This document shows, one piece after another, positions 29,620 through 38,087 of a DNA stretch of 64,000 nucleotides (within the stretch, counting starts at the first letter, position 1; every line of letters begins with the position of its first letter). The notes below the pieces were generated by a model. That model was not told the DNA's origin, made no database searches, and saw only the letters and a list, made by a program, of their open reading frames with translations. The stretch covers positions 94,008 through 158,007 of the forward strand of contig NZ_FNGC01000007.1 of NCBI RefSeq assembly GCF_900102785.1. Direction: 5' to 3'. Both the position numbers and the translations under genes were made by a program. Source of the stretch: Arthrobacter sp. ok362. Its GTDB lineage: Bacteria; Actinomycetota; Actinomycetes; Actinomycetales; Micrococcaceae.

Positions 29620-30600
29620 TTAGTTGTCGGTCATCTCCGCGGGCACCGCCACCAGCCGCAGGTCCGAGCCGTCACGGAGCAGGGCAAGTTCCAGGGGCTC
29701 CCCGATCGCTTCGGCGAACAGCAGTTTCTGCAGGCTCTCGGCGTTGGACACGTACATCGGCCCGACTTTCAGGAGGATGTCGCCGGCCCGGAGCCCGGCG
29801 CGCTCGGCGGGCGAACCCGGGAGCACTTCGACCACGAGCAGGCCCTCCCTGCGGCCTGTCCGGACGACGGCGCTTGGCTGCAGCTGGATCGGAGTGTTCA
29901 CCAGACCCAGATAGGCCCGGCGGACACGGCCGTCCTTGAGGAGCGAAGCGATGATCCGCCGCGACGTGGCATTGATGGGAACGGCCAGGCCGAGCCCGAC
30001 TCCGGCCACGGCGGTATTGATGCCGACGATCCGCCCGCGGGCGTCCGCCAGCGCGCCGCCGGAACTGCCGGGGTTGAGGGCCGCGTCGGTCTGGATGACG
30101 TCCTCGATCACTCGCCGGCTCCGTCCGGACCAGACCGGAATGGAACGGCCCAGCCCGCTTACCACCCCGGCGGTGACGGAACCTGCCAGCCCGAGCGGAT
30201 TGCCCACTGCGATGACCAACTGGCCGACCCGTAGGGATTCGGCGTCGCCCATTTCCGCCGGTGCCGCCGTGGGAGCCCTGCCGTGGACGACGGCAAGATC
30301 GGACAGCGGGTCGGCGCCCACCACGTCAACAGCGGTGGCGGTGCCGTCGGCGAAGACCGCGTGGCCGGACTCGGCTCCGCCCACCACATGGGCGTTCGTG
30401 AGCAGATATCCGTCCGTGGTGAACAGCACGGCCGAACCCGCGCCGACCCTCAGCCGGCCGCTGCGACCGTTGCCGGTCATTTCAAGCGCCGCGACGTGCT
30501 GTGTGACAGCCTCGGCCACGCGGATGACCGTTGCGGAATAGGAATCAAGCGGGTCTTCGGACACATCGGATCCGGACACCCTGCTGATGGACGCGGCCAC
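29620..30600 (-). CDS. S1C (HtrA-like) serine protease with PDZ domain
   Basis: Encodes 326 residues from a GTG at 30600 with AGGAGGT 6 nt upstream. The trypsin-like domain has the full triad: His in LLTNAHVVGG, Asp in DPLSDLAVV, Ser in NPGSSGGAL. A single PDZ domain follows (about 225-315; GSPAERAGLRAGDILLKV). HtrA proteases normally act outside the cytoplasmic membrane on misfolded proteins, but no signal peptide or membrane segment is visible here, so this copy may stay in the cytosol or be truncated at the front. No in-frame upstream start would add one. Confidence 0.9.
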   Translation of the reverse strand: MAASISRVSGSDVSEDPLDSYSATVIRVAEAVTQHVAALEMTGNGRSGRLRVGAGSAVLFTTDGYLLTNAHVVGGAESGHAVFADGTATAVDVVGADPLSDLAVVHGRAPTAAPAEMGDAESLRVGQLVIAVGNPLGLAGSVTAGVVSGLGRSIPVWSGRSRRVIEDVIQTDAALNPGSSGGALADARGRIVGINTAVAGVGLGLAVPINATSRRIIASLLKDGRVRRAYLGLVNTPIQLQPSAVVRTGRREGLLVVEVLPGSPAERAGLRAGDILLKVGPMYVSNAESLQKLLFAEAIGEPLELALLRDGSDLRLVAVPAEMTDN

Positions 30601-30784
30601 TGTGCACCTCCTGCTAACCGGTACTCATCCAAGTCAACCACCGCCGCCCCGGCAGTAGTCCTGGCGTGCCTACGCCGTCAGAGAAATACGCCGGATGAAG
30701 CGGCTGAGGTGCAACAGTTCAGCCCGGCGCGGATCCGCGACTAGGCTCGGACGTAGAGCCGCCCGACAGCCCAGGAGAACCTAC

Positions 30785-31288
30785 GTGACACCAGCGTCCG
30801 CTTCCCCCGCTCCGCTGCCCCTGCCGGGCCTGACCTGGGGCATCAAGCGCAGCTTCATGGATTACATTTCCGGACTCCCGGACGGTGCCGTTTCCGCGGC
30901 CGACGGCGCCACGGTGACCGCGTCCGGCGAGTTCTGTTTCGCACCTGCCGGCTCCGAGTACGATCCCGCCAGCGGTACCGGTGTGCTGCGGTTCCGCGGC
31001 GACGTCCGCGTTGCCGGACACCACGGCATGATGTTCGTCCGGCTACTGGACCCATGGGTCGAGTTCACGGCCGGGCACGGGGTCCTGTCCATCAGCACGG
31101 GCGACGGCGGCGGGAAGGACCGCTCGGACGTCGGCACCCTGCGTACTGCCGCGCCCCGCAACATGGAAGGGTTTCTCGTCTGGGACCGCGTCGAGGTGGC
31201 CGTATCCCAGGCCGGTTCGGAGTTGTTCGACGGCCAGTACGCCGACGGCCAGACGATGGACCCACTCGTCATCCGGGTGCCGGCGTAG
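30785..31288 (+). CDS. standalone HtaA-domain protein
   Basis: Encodes 167 residues from a GTG at 30785 with AGGAGA upstream. It is one HtaA domain: LTWGIKRSFMDYISG opens it, DGATVTASGEFCF and YDPASGTGVLRFRG follow, and H-G pairs recur (RVAGHHGMM). HtaA domains bind haem in corynebacterial surface proteins, which have signal peptides and membrane anchors. Here both are missing, so the product should be cytoplasmic. Haem binding is inferred from family only. Confidence 0.82.
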   Translation: MTPASASPAPLPLPGLTWGIKRSFMDYISGLPDGAVSAADGATVTASGEFCFAPAGSEYDPASGTGVLRFRGDVRVAGHHGMMFVRLLDPWVEFTAGHGVLSISTGDGGGKDRSDVGTLRTAAPRNMEGFLVWDRVEVAVSQAGSELFDGQYADGQTMDPLVIRVPA

Positions 31289-31311
31289 ACACGACGGGCC
31301 AGGTGCAGACT

Positions 31312-32064
31312 CTAGCGGGGGCGGGCCGGACGCACCCTCACCGGCGCGATGATCTCGATCAGGGCGACGGCGGTAACGGAACCTGCCGCCATGATCGAGG
31401 CGAGCACGACGATCTGGAAGCGGCCCGCTTCCAAGGGTGAAAGTCCGCCGAAAATCGCACCCACGAACGCGCCAGGAAGGGTGACAAGGCCCGTCGTCTT
31501 CGTCTGGTCGGTCGAGGGGATGAGGGCTGAATAGACGGCGCGCCGGGCCAGCTCCAACGTCGATTGACGCCGCGTCGCACCCAACGCAAGCCACGCTTCA
31601 ACTTCATCCCAACGTTCATTCACCGACTCGGCAAAGTGCCGGCCGGCCAGTGTAGCGATCGTCATCGCGTTGCCGATCACGATCCCTCCGATGGCCAGCG
31701 CGTAACGGGGCGTGAAGGCGATCGCGCCCGTTCCGAAAACGATCGCCAGGGTCACCAGGATGCCCGCCGCCATGGAGCCCCCCACTACCGCCAGACGGCC
31801 CCAAGTCCACCCCAGGCGTCTTGCGGCCGTCACAGCTGCGACCGAGAACATCACGAGAAGTGCGGCGCCGACCCAGACCGGGCTGGTGATGACACTGCCC
31901 AGTATCAGGCTGATGAGCGACAGTTGCGCGGCCCCGCGCAGGATGGCCAGCGCCGGTGCGGTTCGGTGCGGGATCCGGAAAACCGCAAGCAGCACCACGG
32001 TGACCAGCATCAGCAGCCCGACGCCCAGCAACGTGGGCAGGAGATCAGTGAAACCGGTCATCAC
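31312..32064 (-). CDS. ABC transporter permease, FetB/UPF0014 family
   Basis: Encodes 250 residues with about seven membrane segments and the family core LAIGGIVIGNAMTIATLAGR, then EAWLALGATRRQSTLELARRAV, and TGLVTLPGAFVGAIFGG. FetB works with the ATPase FetA in E. coli iron efflux and is also linked to toxic-compound resistance. No ATPase gene adjoins this one, which is unusual. It ends 24 nt from the HtaA gene on the opposite strand. Confidence 0.85.
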   Translation of the reverse strand: MMTGFTDLLPTLLGVGLLMLVTVVLLAVFRIPHRTAPALAILRGAAQLSLISLILGSVITSPVWVGAALLVMFSVAAVTAARRLGWTWGRLAVVGGSMAAGILVTLAIVFGTGAIAFTPRYALAIGGIVIGNAMTIATLAGRHFAESVNERWDEVEAWLALGATRRQSTLELARRAVYSALIPSTDQTKTTGLVTLPGAFVGAIFGGLSPLEAGRFQIVVLASIMAAGSVTAVALIEIIAPVRVRPARPR

Positions 32065-32082
32065 GCCAGCCTATAGAGCACC

Positions 32083-32546
32083 GGTGGCATCCCGCTGCTG
32101 TATCTCGGTGACTAGGTCGGCCAGCTCAACGACTACGGCTACGCCCTTGAGGAAGGCCACGGACCGGACAGCCGCTGGGTGCACCGGCCGCACTACCCGG
32201 CCGCAGACTACGCGCAGCGCGAAGACCCCCGCGGGGGGTGGTCTATGCCGGGCTGCGCCGGATGATTTCCGTCCGGTCCGCGACGCCGGAATTCGCCGGA
32301 ACCCGGCTGGTCTGGTTCGCCACGAACAACCCGGGCGTCCTGGGGTACCAGCGTCCGGGAAATGGAACATTGATCCTGGCGCTGGCCAACTTCAGCGACT
32401 GCCTACAGGAGGTGCCGGCGGTGACGCTCTCCGGCTTCGCGGCCGACGCCGTCGACATCTTGACCGGAACCCACCTGCGCCTCGACGCGGGACTGGTCCT
32501 GCACGCCCAGCAGTTCCTCTGGCTCCGGGTGACGCCCCGGCCATAA
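32083..32546 (+). pseudogene. amylosucrase C-terminal remnant
   Basis: Frame one reads GGIPLLYLGD, a stop at 32113-32115 where the family has Glu (LGDEVG), then VGQLNDYGYALEEGHGPDSR. The frame is lost near 32227-32240 and resumes in another frame as VVYAGLRRMISVRSATPEF through VLGYQRPGNGTLIL to 32546. This matches the last part of amylosucrase-type GH13 enzymes (SRWxHRP, YAQRxDP, YxGLRxMI), which build glucan from sucrose. Only about 150 of some 640 residues remain, with no start and at least two inactivating lesions. The left edge falls right at the start of the divergent permease gene, suggesting a deletion or rearrangement. Confidence 0.8.
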
Positions 32547-32892
32547 GGCCTTCGCCCTCGGCTCATCGGCATAAGAGGCCGGGAAGTAGCGGTTGTGGCC
32601 GCCGGTTGCGCCGCTGCGAAGGAGCGTCGTGTCCGGCCGCACACTGGTTGAGGAGAGCGTGCGGCCGGAAACTGTGTACGGACGGCCCCGTGGCCGCCGG
32701 CGGCCGGTCTTCGGCGGCCTGTTCCCACTGTCCCCCATGCCGCTGAGAAGAGACTGAGAGCCGCCTCTCCCGGTACCGGCCGCGCACCTCCGGACCCCTC
32801 CGGCCACCGCCCGGGGCGCGGGACGGGCGCGAGGTGACCTCAATGCGGCCGCGGTGGTTGTCCGGATCCACGCATTGCCGCATTCTTGAAAC
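32547..32892. other. gene-free stretch before the histidine kinase gene
   Basis: About 346 nt with no supported gene. On the minus strand 32562-32600 reads as plausible protein (NRYFPASYADEPRAKAL) without start or context, so another decayed gene is possible. The kinase promoter should lie toward the right end but is not obvious. Confidence 0.35.
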
Positions 32893-34368
32893 ATGGCACT
32901 GGGCAAGCGAGCCACATCCAGCCGTCCCGGCAGGGGCGAGATTCGTTGGGGCGTGCGGAAGCGCTCGACGGCGGTCGCCGTCGGCGTCGTGGCCGTGGCG
33001 CTCCTGCTCGGCGGTGTGGTCCTTCTTTTCCTGCTGCAGGCATCCCTCACGAGGTCGAGCGACGCCGCAGCCCGGCAGAAGGCCCAGGACGTGGTCGCCG
33101 AAATGGACGACATGGACGTCGCGGATGCCCGCGCCTACATTGTCGACACGGCGCATGCCGGCCAGTTCGTCCAAGTGTTGGATACCGAAGGGTACGTATT
33201 GGCTGCCTCGGATACCGAGGTCGCCAACGCGCCGCTGTCAGCCCAGCGGCCCAGCCCGGGCCAGACCATGACCCAGGACGTCTCGAGCCTTCCGAGCATC
33301 GGGGACAACGACGATTACCACATCGTCACCGTGGGAGCGCGGACCGGCTCGGTGAACTATACGGTGGTAGTGGCCCAGGCATCACAGATACAGGCAGACA
33401 CCATTTCCACGGTCGCGTGGTTCATGCTGGGCGCCACGCCGCTGCTGCTGGTTACCGTGGCAGGGTCCGTGTGGCTCCTGGTGGGGCGTTCCCTTCGCCA
33501 GGTGGAACGGATCCGTGGCCAGGTGGCCCGGATCAACGCCGAGCGACTCGATGGGCGCGTCGATGTGCCGCCCACGAACGATGAACTCCAGGCATTGGCG
33601 CTGACCATGAACACGATGCTGGACCGTCTGCAGGCCTCGGACACTGAACAGCGCAGGTTCGTCTCGGACGCCAGCCACGAGCTGCGCAGCCCGCTGGCCA
33701 CGCTGCGGGCCGGAATCGAGATCGCGGCCGGGGACCCGACCGGGGCGATGTGGCTGCAGATGAAGGATGTCCTCGCCGAGGAGACGACCAGAATGAGCTT
33801 CCTCGTCGAGGACCTGCTGACGCTGGCCAAGGCCAATGATGGCGGCCTGCGGGTGGAGCAGAAGGACGTCGATCTTGACGACGTGTTGGACCAGGAGATC
33901 CGCCGGCTGCGGTCCACCAGCCGGAACCAGATTTCGGTGAAGCTCGTTCCGGCACGGATCCGCGGCGACGCCCGCCGGCTGACGCAGGTCCTGCGGAACG
34001 TCCTGGACAACGCCGACCGCCACGCCCTTTCCCGGATCGCGGTGGACCTGCACACCGCCGGGGACCGGGTCATCATCACGGTCGACAACGACGGCGACCC
34101 TATCCCGGAGGCGGACCGGGAGCGGGTCTTCGAACGCTTTGTCCGGCTCGACGGCAGCCGCTCCCGGGAAGGCGGCGGCAGCGGACTGGGGCTGGCCATC
34201 GCGGCGGGAATTGTGGCGGCCCATCATGGGAGCATCCGTCCGACGGACGGACCAGCAGGTCATTGCCGGTTTGAGATCGCCTTTCCCCGTCAGGAAACGG
34301 TGGAGCCGGCGGACGTCACGCCTCGTGAATCCCGCCGGCACGGGGTCCAGGGATCGGGTCGGCGCTGA
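32893..34368 (+). CDS. sensor histidine kinase
   Basis: Encodes 491 residues: membrane segment 1 (about 26-50), an extracytoplasmic sensor loop (50-172), membrane segment 2 (173-197), HAMP (198-250), HisKA with the phosphorylated His262 in SDASHELRSPL, and HATPase_c with N box NVLDNADRHA, G1 DNDGDPIP and G2 GGGSGLGL. The kinase senses an outside signal and passes phosphate to the OmpR-type regulator encoded tail to tail at 34316-35026. The two genes overlap by 53 nt at their 3' ends, rather than forming the usual co-directional operon. The ligand is unknown. Confidence 0.93.
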   Translation: MALGKRATSSRPGRGEIRWGVRKRSTAVAVGVVAVALLLGGVVLLFLLQASLTRSSDAAARQKAQDVVAEMDDMDVADARAYIVDTAHAGQFVQVLDTEGYVLAASDTEVANAPLSAQRPSPGQTMTQDVSSLPSIGDNDDYHIVTVGARTGSVNYTVVVAQASQIQADTISTVAWFMLGATPLLLVTVAGSVWLLVGRSLRQVERIRGQVARINAERLDGRVDVPPTNDELQALALTMNTMLDRLQASDTEQRRFVSDASHELRSPLATLRAGIEIAAGDPTGAMWLQMKDVLAEETTRMSFLVEDLLTLAKANDGGLRVEQKDVDLDDVLDQEIRRLRSTSRNQISVKLVPARIRGDARRLTQVLRNVLDNADRHALSRIAVDLHTAGDRVIITVDNDGDPIPEADRERVFERFVRLDGSRSREGGGSGLGLAIAAGIVAAHHGSIRPTDGPAGHCRFEIAFPRQETVEPADVTPRESRRHGVQGSGRR

Positions 34369-35026
34369 GCAAATAGCCCATGCCGCGCACGGTGGTCAGG
34401 CTGTGGATCTTGAACGGGACATCGATCTTGCGCCGTAGGTAACCGATATAGACCTCCACAACGTTGTTCGCGCCCTCGAAAGCCGGGTCCCAGACGTTTT
34501 GCAAGATCTCCGCCTTTGAGACGATCTGGTCGTGCCGGCGCATCAGGTAGTGCAGGAGCCCGTACTCCCTGGCCGTGAGGCTGATGAGCGTATCGCCGCG
34601 GCGCACACTGTGACTGACGGGGTCCAGCGACAAGGTGCCAAGCGTCATGATGACGGGCCGGGCTGGCGCTCCGCGCCGGATCAGCGCCCTGATCCGGGCC
34701 ACCAGCACCAGGAAGCTGAACGGCTTCGTGAGATAGTCATCGGCGCCCAGGTCGAAGGCATCGGTCTGGTCGTATTCGCCATCCTTGGCCGTGAGCATCA
34801 GAACCGGAGTCCAGATTTTGCGTTGCCGCAATTCCTTCAAGACGTCATAGCCGTTCATCCGCGGCAGCATGAGGTCCAGAAGGATGGCGTCGTACGCGTT
34901 CTCCAGCGCGGCCGAGAGTCCCCTCACGCCGTCGTGGGCGACGTCGACCACGAACCCTTCGTTCTTCAGTCCGCGGCGGACCGTTTCCGCCAGGGCATGC
35001 TCATCCTCGACCATCAGAATCCGCAA
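34316..35026 (-). CDS. OmpR-family response regulator
   Basis: Encodes 236 residues from a TTG at 35026 (MRILMVEDEH), preceded by GGGAGG about 9 nt upstream. The receiver domain has the acidic pair near 7-9, Asp51 in ILLDLMLP as phosphorylation site, and Lys in YLTKPFSF. The C-terminal winged helix (about 140-230) includes LTAREYGLLHYLM and VEVYIGYLRRKID with TVRGMGYLL. It is the presumed partner of the kinase on the opposite strand. The convergent layout would let each transcript act as antisense to the other's end. Confidence 0.92.
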   Translation of the reverse strand: MRILMVEDEHALAETVRRGLKNEGFVVDVAHDGVRGLSAALENAYDAILLDLMLPRMNGYDVLKELRQRKIWTPVLMLTAKDGEYDQTDAFDLGADDYLTKPFSFLVLVARIRALIRRGAPARPVIMTLGTLSLDPVSHSVRRGDTLISLTAREYGLLHYLMRRHDQIVSKAEILQNVWDPAFEGANNVVEVYIGYLRRKIDVPFKIHSLTTVRGMGYLLSADPIPGPRAGGIHEA

Positions 35027-35123
35027 TACGGCCCCCTCCCTTTGAGCCAGTATGGCCCTTCCCGGGCCGGGCTGGAAGGAACCTGGCGTGTCCAGCGAGA
35101 GGGTAGTGCTTGTCGCTGTTCGG

Positions 35124-35369
35124 TTAGGCCGGGTGGGGCGGCCCGAACAGCCAGCCCGAAACATCGCTGCGCAGGATCACGTGAGGTCCTCCGGTGGAAC
35201 TGACGTTCCCGTTGGGGACGTAATAACCGCGCCCGGCCCCTGGGCCGCCGGCCGCGCGGTCGATCGCGTCGGTGAGGCGCCGGGTCAGGTGGCCGCTGGG
35301 GCCCAGGGACCTCAGTTCGTTGAGTTCGTCCTGCGTGAGCCGGCCCAGTACTGCAGCGATATCGGCCAT
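35124..35369 (-). CDS. small hypothetical protein
   Basis: Encodes 81 residues from an ATG at 35369 with GGGAGGG upstream; a longer in-frame start 10 codons earlier lacks one. The first half is helical (MADIAAVLGRLTQDELNEL), the second half Gly/Pro-rich (GYYVPNGNVS...). No family is recognised and there is no membrane segment or signal. It is directly upstream of the response regulator on the same strand and could share its promoter. Confidence 0.65.
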   Translation of the reverse strand: MADIAAVLGRLTQDELNELRSLGPSGHLTRRLTDAIDRAAGGPGAGRGYYVPNGNVSSTGGPHVILRSDVSGWLFGPPHPA

Positions 35370-35592
35370 GGTGAATCCCTCCCGACGGATGGTGCCCAAG
35401 GTGGATGGTGCCTAAAGAATCAGGCTAGGGCACGCAAATTAACGCCACATGACGTCCCGGTGACCAGTGGCGAACGAGGCGTGAAGGTCCGCGTCGCGGT
35501 CGGCCGTCCACGGGTGTCACGAGAGTCACTGCCGCGACTCCCCCGGTCCCCAGCATTTACAGGGCGTCATGCTGTACCGTTCAATCCCGGAG

Positions 35593-35611
35593 ATCCGGAA
35601 AGACTCCGGAT
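35593..35611. promoter_or_regulatory. inverted repeat before the DUF4193 gene
   Basis: ATCCGGA and TCCGGAT (35593-35599, 35605-35611) form a 7-bp inverted repeat around AAGAC, 34 nt before the DUF4193 start. It may be an operator; a terminator is less likely because no T run follows. Confidence 0.4.
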
Positions 35612-35644
35612 TAAACGCCCAGCAACTGAAATGAGTACCACCAG

Positions 35645-35947
35645 GTGGCAACCGATTATGACGAAGTACGCTCCGACGTCGCGGAATCACGCAACGCTTC
35701 CTTGGAGGCGCTCCGTTCGGCGAATGCGCCTGACGCCCGCAGCGTCGTCCGCGAACTCGACGAGGCCGATACCTCCGAAGGCGTCGAACTTCCGGGAGCA
35801 GACCTTTCCGGCGAGGAACTGACCGTCACGGTCATTCCGCAAAAAGAGGACGAGTTCACCTGCTATTCCTGTTTCCTGGTGCGGCACCGGTCCCAGCTGG
35901 CCAAGGAGAAGGCCGGCCACGCGTACTGCGCCGACTGCCTCAGCTAA
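35645..35947 (+). CDS. DUF4193-family protein
   Basis: Encodes 100 residues from a GTG at 35645. Actinobacterial DUF4193 pattern: an N-terminal ATDYDEVRSDV, an acidic middle (DEADTSEGVELPGADLSGEEL), and a C-terminal zinc-ribbon-like FTCYSCFLVRHRSQLA...YCADC with two Cys-x2-Cys pairs. The function of the family is not established; the cysteine pairs suggest zinc binding. Upstream lies a short inverted repeat. Confidence 0.85.
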   Translation: MATDYDEVRSDVAESRNASLEALRSANAPDARSVVRELDEADTSEGVELPGADLSGEELTVTVIPQKEDEFTCYSCFLVRHRSQLAKEKAGHAYCADCLS

Positions 35948-36091
35948 CCCCCGGCAGGAGAAGTTCAGCCCGGCAGTCGAGGCTCCGGCACGTGGCGGAC
36001 CCTGCTGCCGCGTCGCCGTCGCCCCCGCCGATTCGCCGGGACGTTCCGACGGGCGGCGGCCGTGCCGGATCACGGACCGACGGGCGCTGAG

Positions 36092-37057
36092 TCAGCGATG
36101 TCCTGAGACGGCGGGGAAGTCCAACGAGGGCTCGTCCGCGGTGGCGAGCGTCAGGACGGCCTCCTCGACGGTTTCGTGGTCTTCAAGTTCGCGTTCAACC
36201 CGGCGCAAGGCCACGGCGACGTCGTGTTCGCGGAGGTCCCCCAGTATGTCCACTGCCGCCACGACGTAAAGCTTGCGCGGGCCGACGTACTCGAGATGCA
36301 GGTAGGTGAGGCGCTCGATCTCGGGGTGCTCGAGGAGGCGGCGGGCCATGGTGGCCTCGATATCGCTGGTCACTGCCTGCCCCACCAGGAAGCGCCGGTT
36401 CCGCTCGATCAGCACGACGGCGACCACGGCCAGCAGGATACCCACGAGAATGGACCCCAGGGCGTCCGGCATGGAGGATCCCGTGATTTGGTGCAGGAAG
36501 ATCCCGGCGAACGCGATGAGCAGGCCGATCAGCGCAGCCCCGTCCTCGGCAAAGACCGCCCGCAGCGTGGGATCGGAGCTCTTAAGGACCTGTTCGAGGG
36601 TATTCCGGTCCAGCTCGCGCGCCGCCTTCCGGGTCTGCCGGAACGCCTGGATGAAGGACACGCCCTCAAGGACGAACGCCACAGTCAGCACTACGTAGGC
36701 GATCGCATAGTCACCTGCCGGCTCCGGGGTGATCAGCTGCTGGATGCCGTGCATCACGGACACCACCGCCCCGGCCGTAAACAGGCCAAAGGCGGCGATC
36801 ATGGACCACACGTAGGCCTCACGTCCGTAGCCCATGGGGTGGGCCTTGTCCCGTTTCCTCGCGGCCTTCCTTTCGGCGATGAATAGAAAGACTTGGTTGC
36901 CGGTGTCGGCCCAGGAGTGCGCAGCCTCTGCAGCCATGGACGCCGAGCCGGAGATGAGGGCGGCCACGGTTTTGGCCACCGCGACCAGAACGTTCGCTGC
37001 AAAGGCAATGAGCACCGTGAGCGATGCGGTCCAGGACTTCTTGCTGTCACGCTTCAC
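36092..37057 (-). CDS. cation diffusion facilitator (CDF) metal transporter
   Basis: Encodes 321 residues with six membrane segments. The metal-site pairs are HSWAD (membrane helix 2, near residue 47) and HQITGSSMPD (helix 5, near 193). A cytoplasmic regulatory domain follows helix 6 (about 210-310). CDF proteins export Zn, Co, Fe or Mn in exchange for protons; the H-D/H-D pattern fits zinc or iron but does not prove it. No metal sensor gene is adjacent. Confidence 0.9.
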   Translation of the reverse strand: MKRDSKKSWTASLTVLIAFAANVLVAVAKTVAALISGSASMAAEAAHSWADTGNQVFLFIAERKAARKRDKAHPMGYGREAYVWSMIAAFGLFTAGAVVSVMHGIQQLITPEPAGDYAIAYVVLTVAFVLEGVSFIQAFRQTRKAARELDRNTLEQVLKSSDPTLRAVFAEDGAALIGLLIAFAGIFLHQITGSSMPDALGSILVGILLAVVAVVLIERNRRFLVGQAVTSDIEATMARRLLEHPEIERLTYLHLEYVGPRKLYVVAAVDILGDLREHDVAVALRRVERELEDHETVEEAVLTLATADEPSLDFPAVSGHR

Positions 37058-37217
37058 GCAATCTTCCCTCCTGCGGCCGTGGAATGCATGCCAGTGACTA
37101 CGTTATCTCCCCCGCCCGCCTTCAAGACGGACTGGCTCCATTCGCGCCGCGTAGGAGCACAATGAAACTATTACGTTCATCCGCTCTTTTTCCGCAAGCT
37201 ACTCGGGGTGGTGCGCT

Positions 37218-37613
37218 ATGAATGCTCGCCGGAAGCTGTCGACGCTATGGTTGCTCCTGATCTTGACGGGGACCGGCGGGTGCGCCGGTGGTGGCGGAAT
37301 GCCGGCGTCGACGTCGGCGCCCCCACCGGGCTCCGTCTCCGGGGGCGCCCCGACGGCGGGAACCGCCGCCGCCACCATCACCATCAAGGACTTCGCCTAC
37401 GGCGACCCACTCACCGTGGCTCCCGGCGCGGCGGTCACCGTAACCAACATGGACAGCGCTGCTCACACTGTCACGGCTGACGAAGGCGCAGCGTTCGATG
37501 CGGAGGTCAAAGGCGGCGGCACCGCCACCTTCACCGCGCCGACGAAGCCCGGTCGCTACCCGTACCATTGCACGTTCCATCCGAACATGCACGGGACGAT
37601 GATCGTCAAATGA
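37218..37613 (+). CDS. secreted cupredoxin (plastocyanin/azurin-like)
   Basis: Encodes 131 residues. An N-terminal signal (about 1-21) ends in a lipobox-like TGGC, then a Gly/Pro/Ala linker and a single cupredoxin domain (about 53-131). Type-1 copper ligands are visible: His in SAAHTVT, then Cys, His and Met in YHCTFHPNMHGTM. It should carry electrons outside the membrane, anchored by lipid. The TGA overlaps the ATG of the next gene (ATGA), so it forms an operon with a four-helix membrane protein and a CDP-alcohol phosphatidyltransferase. Confidence 0.9.
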   Translation: MNARRKLSTLWLLLILTGTGGCAGGGGMPASTSAPPPGSVSGGAPTAGTAAATITIKDFAYGDPLTVAPGAAVTVTNMDSAAHTVTADEGAAFDAEVKGGGTATFTAPTKPGRYPYHCTFHPNMHGTMIVK

Positions 37614-38068
37614 GCGCCCAAAGCCCCGGACGGTCCGTGCGGGTCCACGGAACCGGGATGACCTTGCGCATCCTCACGGCCGCTGCCTTGTTCATTGACG
37701 CCGCCGTCCACATTCATCTGGCCCCGGGCTACCAGGCGGGGAACCCCGCGGGGATCGGCCAAGGCAACCTTTTCCTGCTGGAATCGGCCGCGGCTGTGCT
37801 TGCCGGGTTGTACGTTCTGCTGCGCGGCAGTAGGGCTGCCTACGCCGTCGCGTTCGTCGTTGCGCTGAGTGCCTTCGTCGCAGTGATGGCGTACCGCTAC
37901 GTGGATATTCCCGCGTTCGGGCCATTCCCTGCCATGTATGAGCCCGTCTGGTTCTTCGAGAAGGCCCTCAGCGCAGTGGCAGAAGGCGCAGGAGCCGTTC
38001 TGGCGGCCGTCGGCTTCGCCCGGGCCGGACGGCGGACGCACCGGCGCGGCACCCCGTCCCCGCAGTGA
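37610..38068 (+). CDS. four-helix membrane protein in the cupredoxin operon
   Basis: Encodes 152 residues with four hydrophobic segments (about 15-30, 47-66, 72-90 and 112-133) and several membrane-embedded histidines (DAAVHIHLAPGYQ). No family is recognised. Translational coupling with the cupredoxin gene suggests a shared role, perhaps passing electrons or copper, but this is inference. The C-terminal tail is basic. Confidence 0.78.
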   Translation: MSAQSPGRSVRVHGTGMTLRILTAAALFIDAAVHIHLAPGYQAGNPAGIGQGNLFLLESAAAVLAGLYVLLRGSRAAYAVAFVVALSAFVAVMAYRYVDIPAFGPFPAMYEPVWFFEKALSAVAEGAGAVLAAVGFARAGRRTHRRGTPSPQ

Positions 38069-38087
38069 CCAGGCGGGACCAGCGGAC

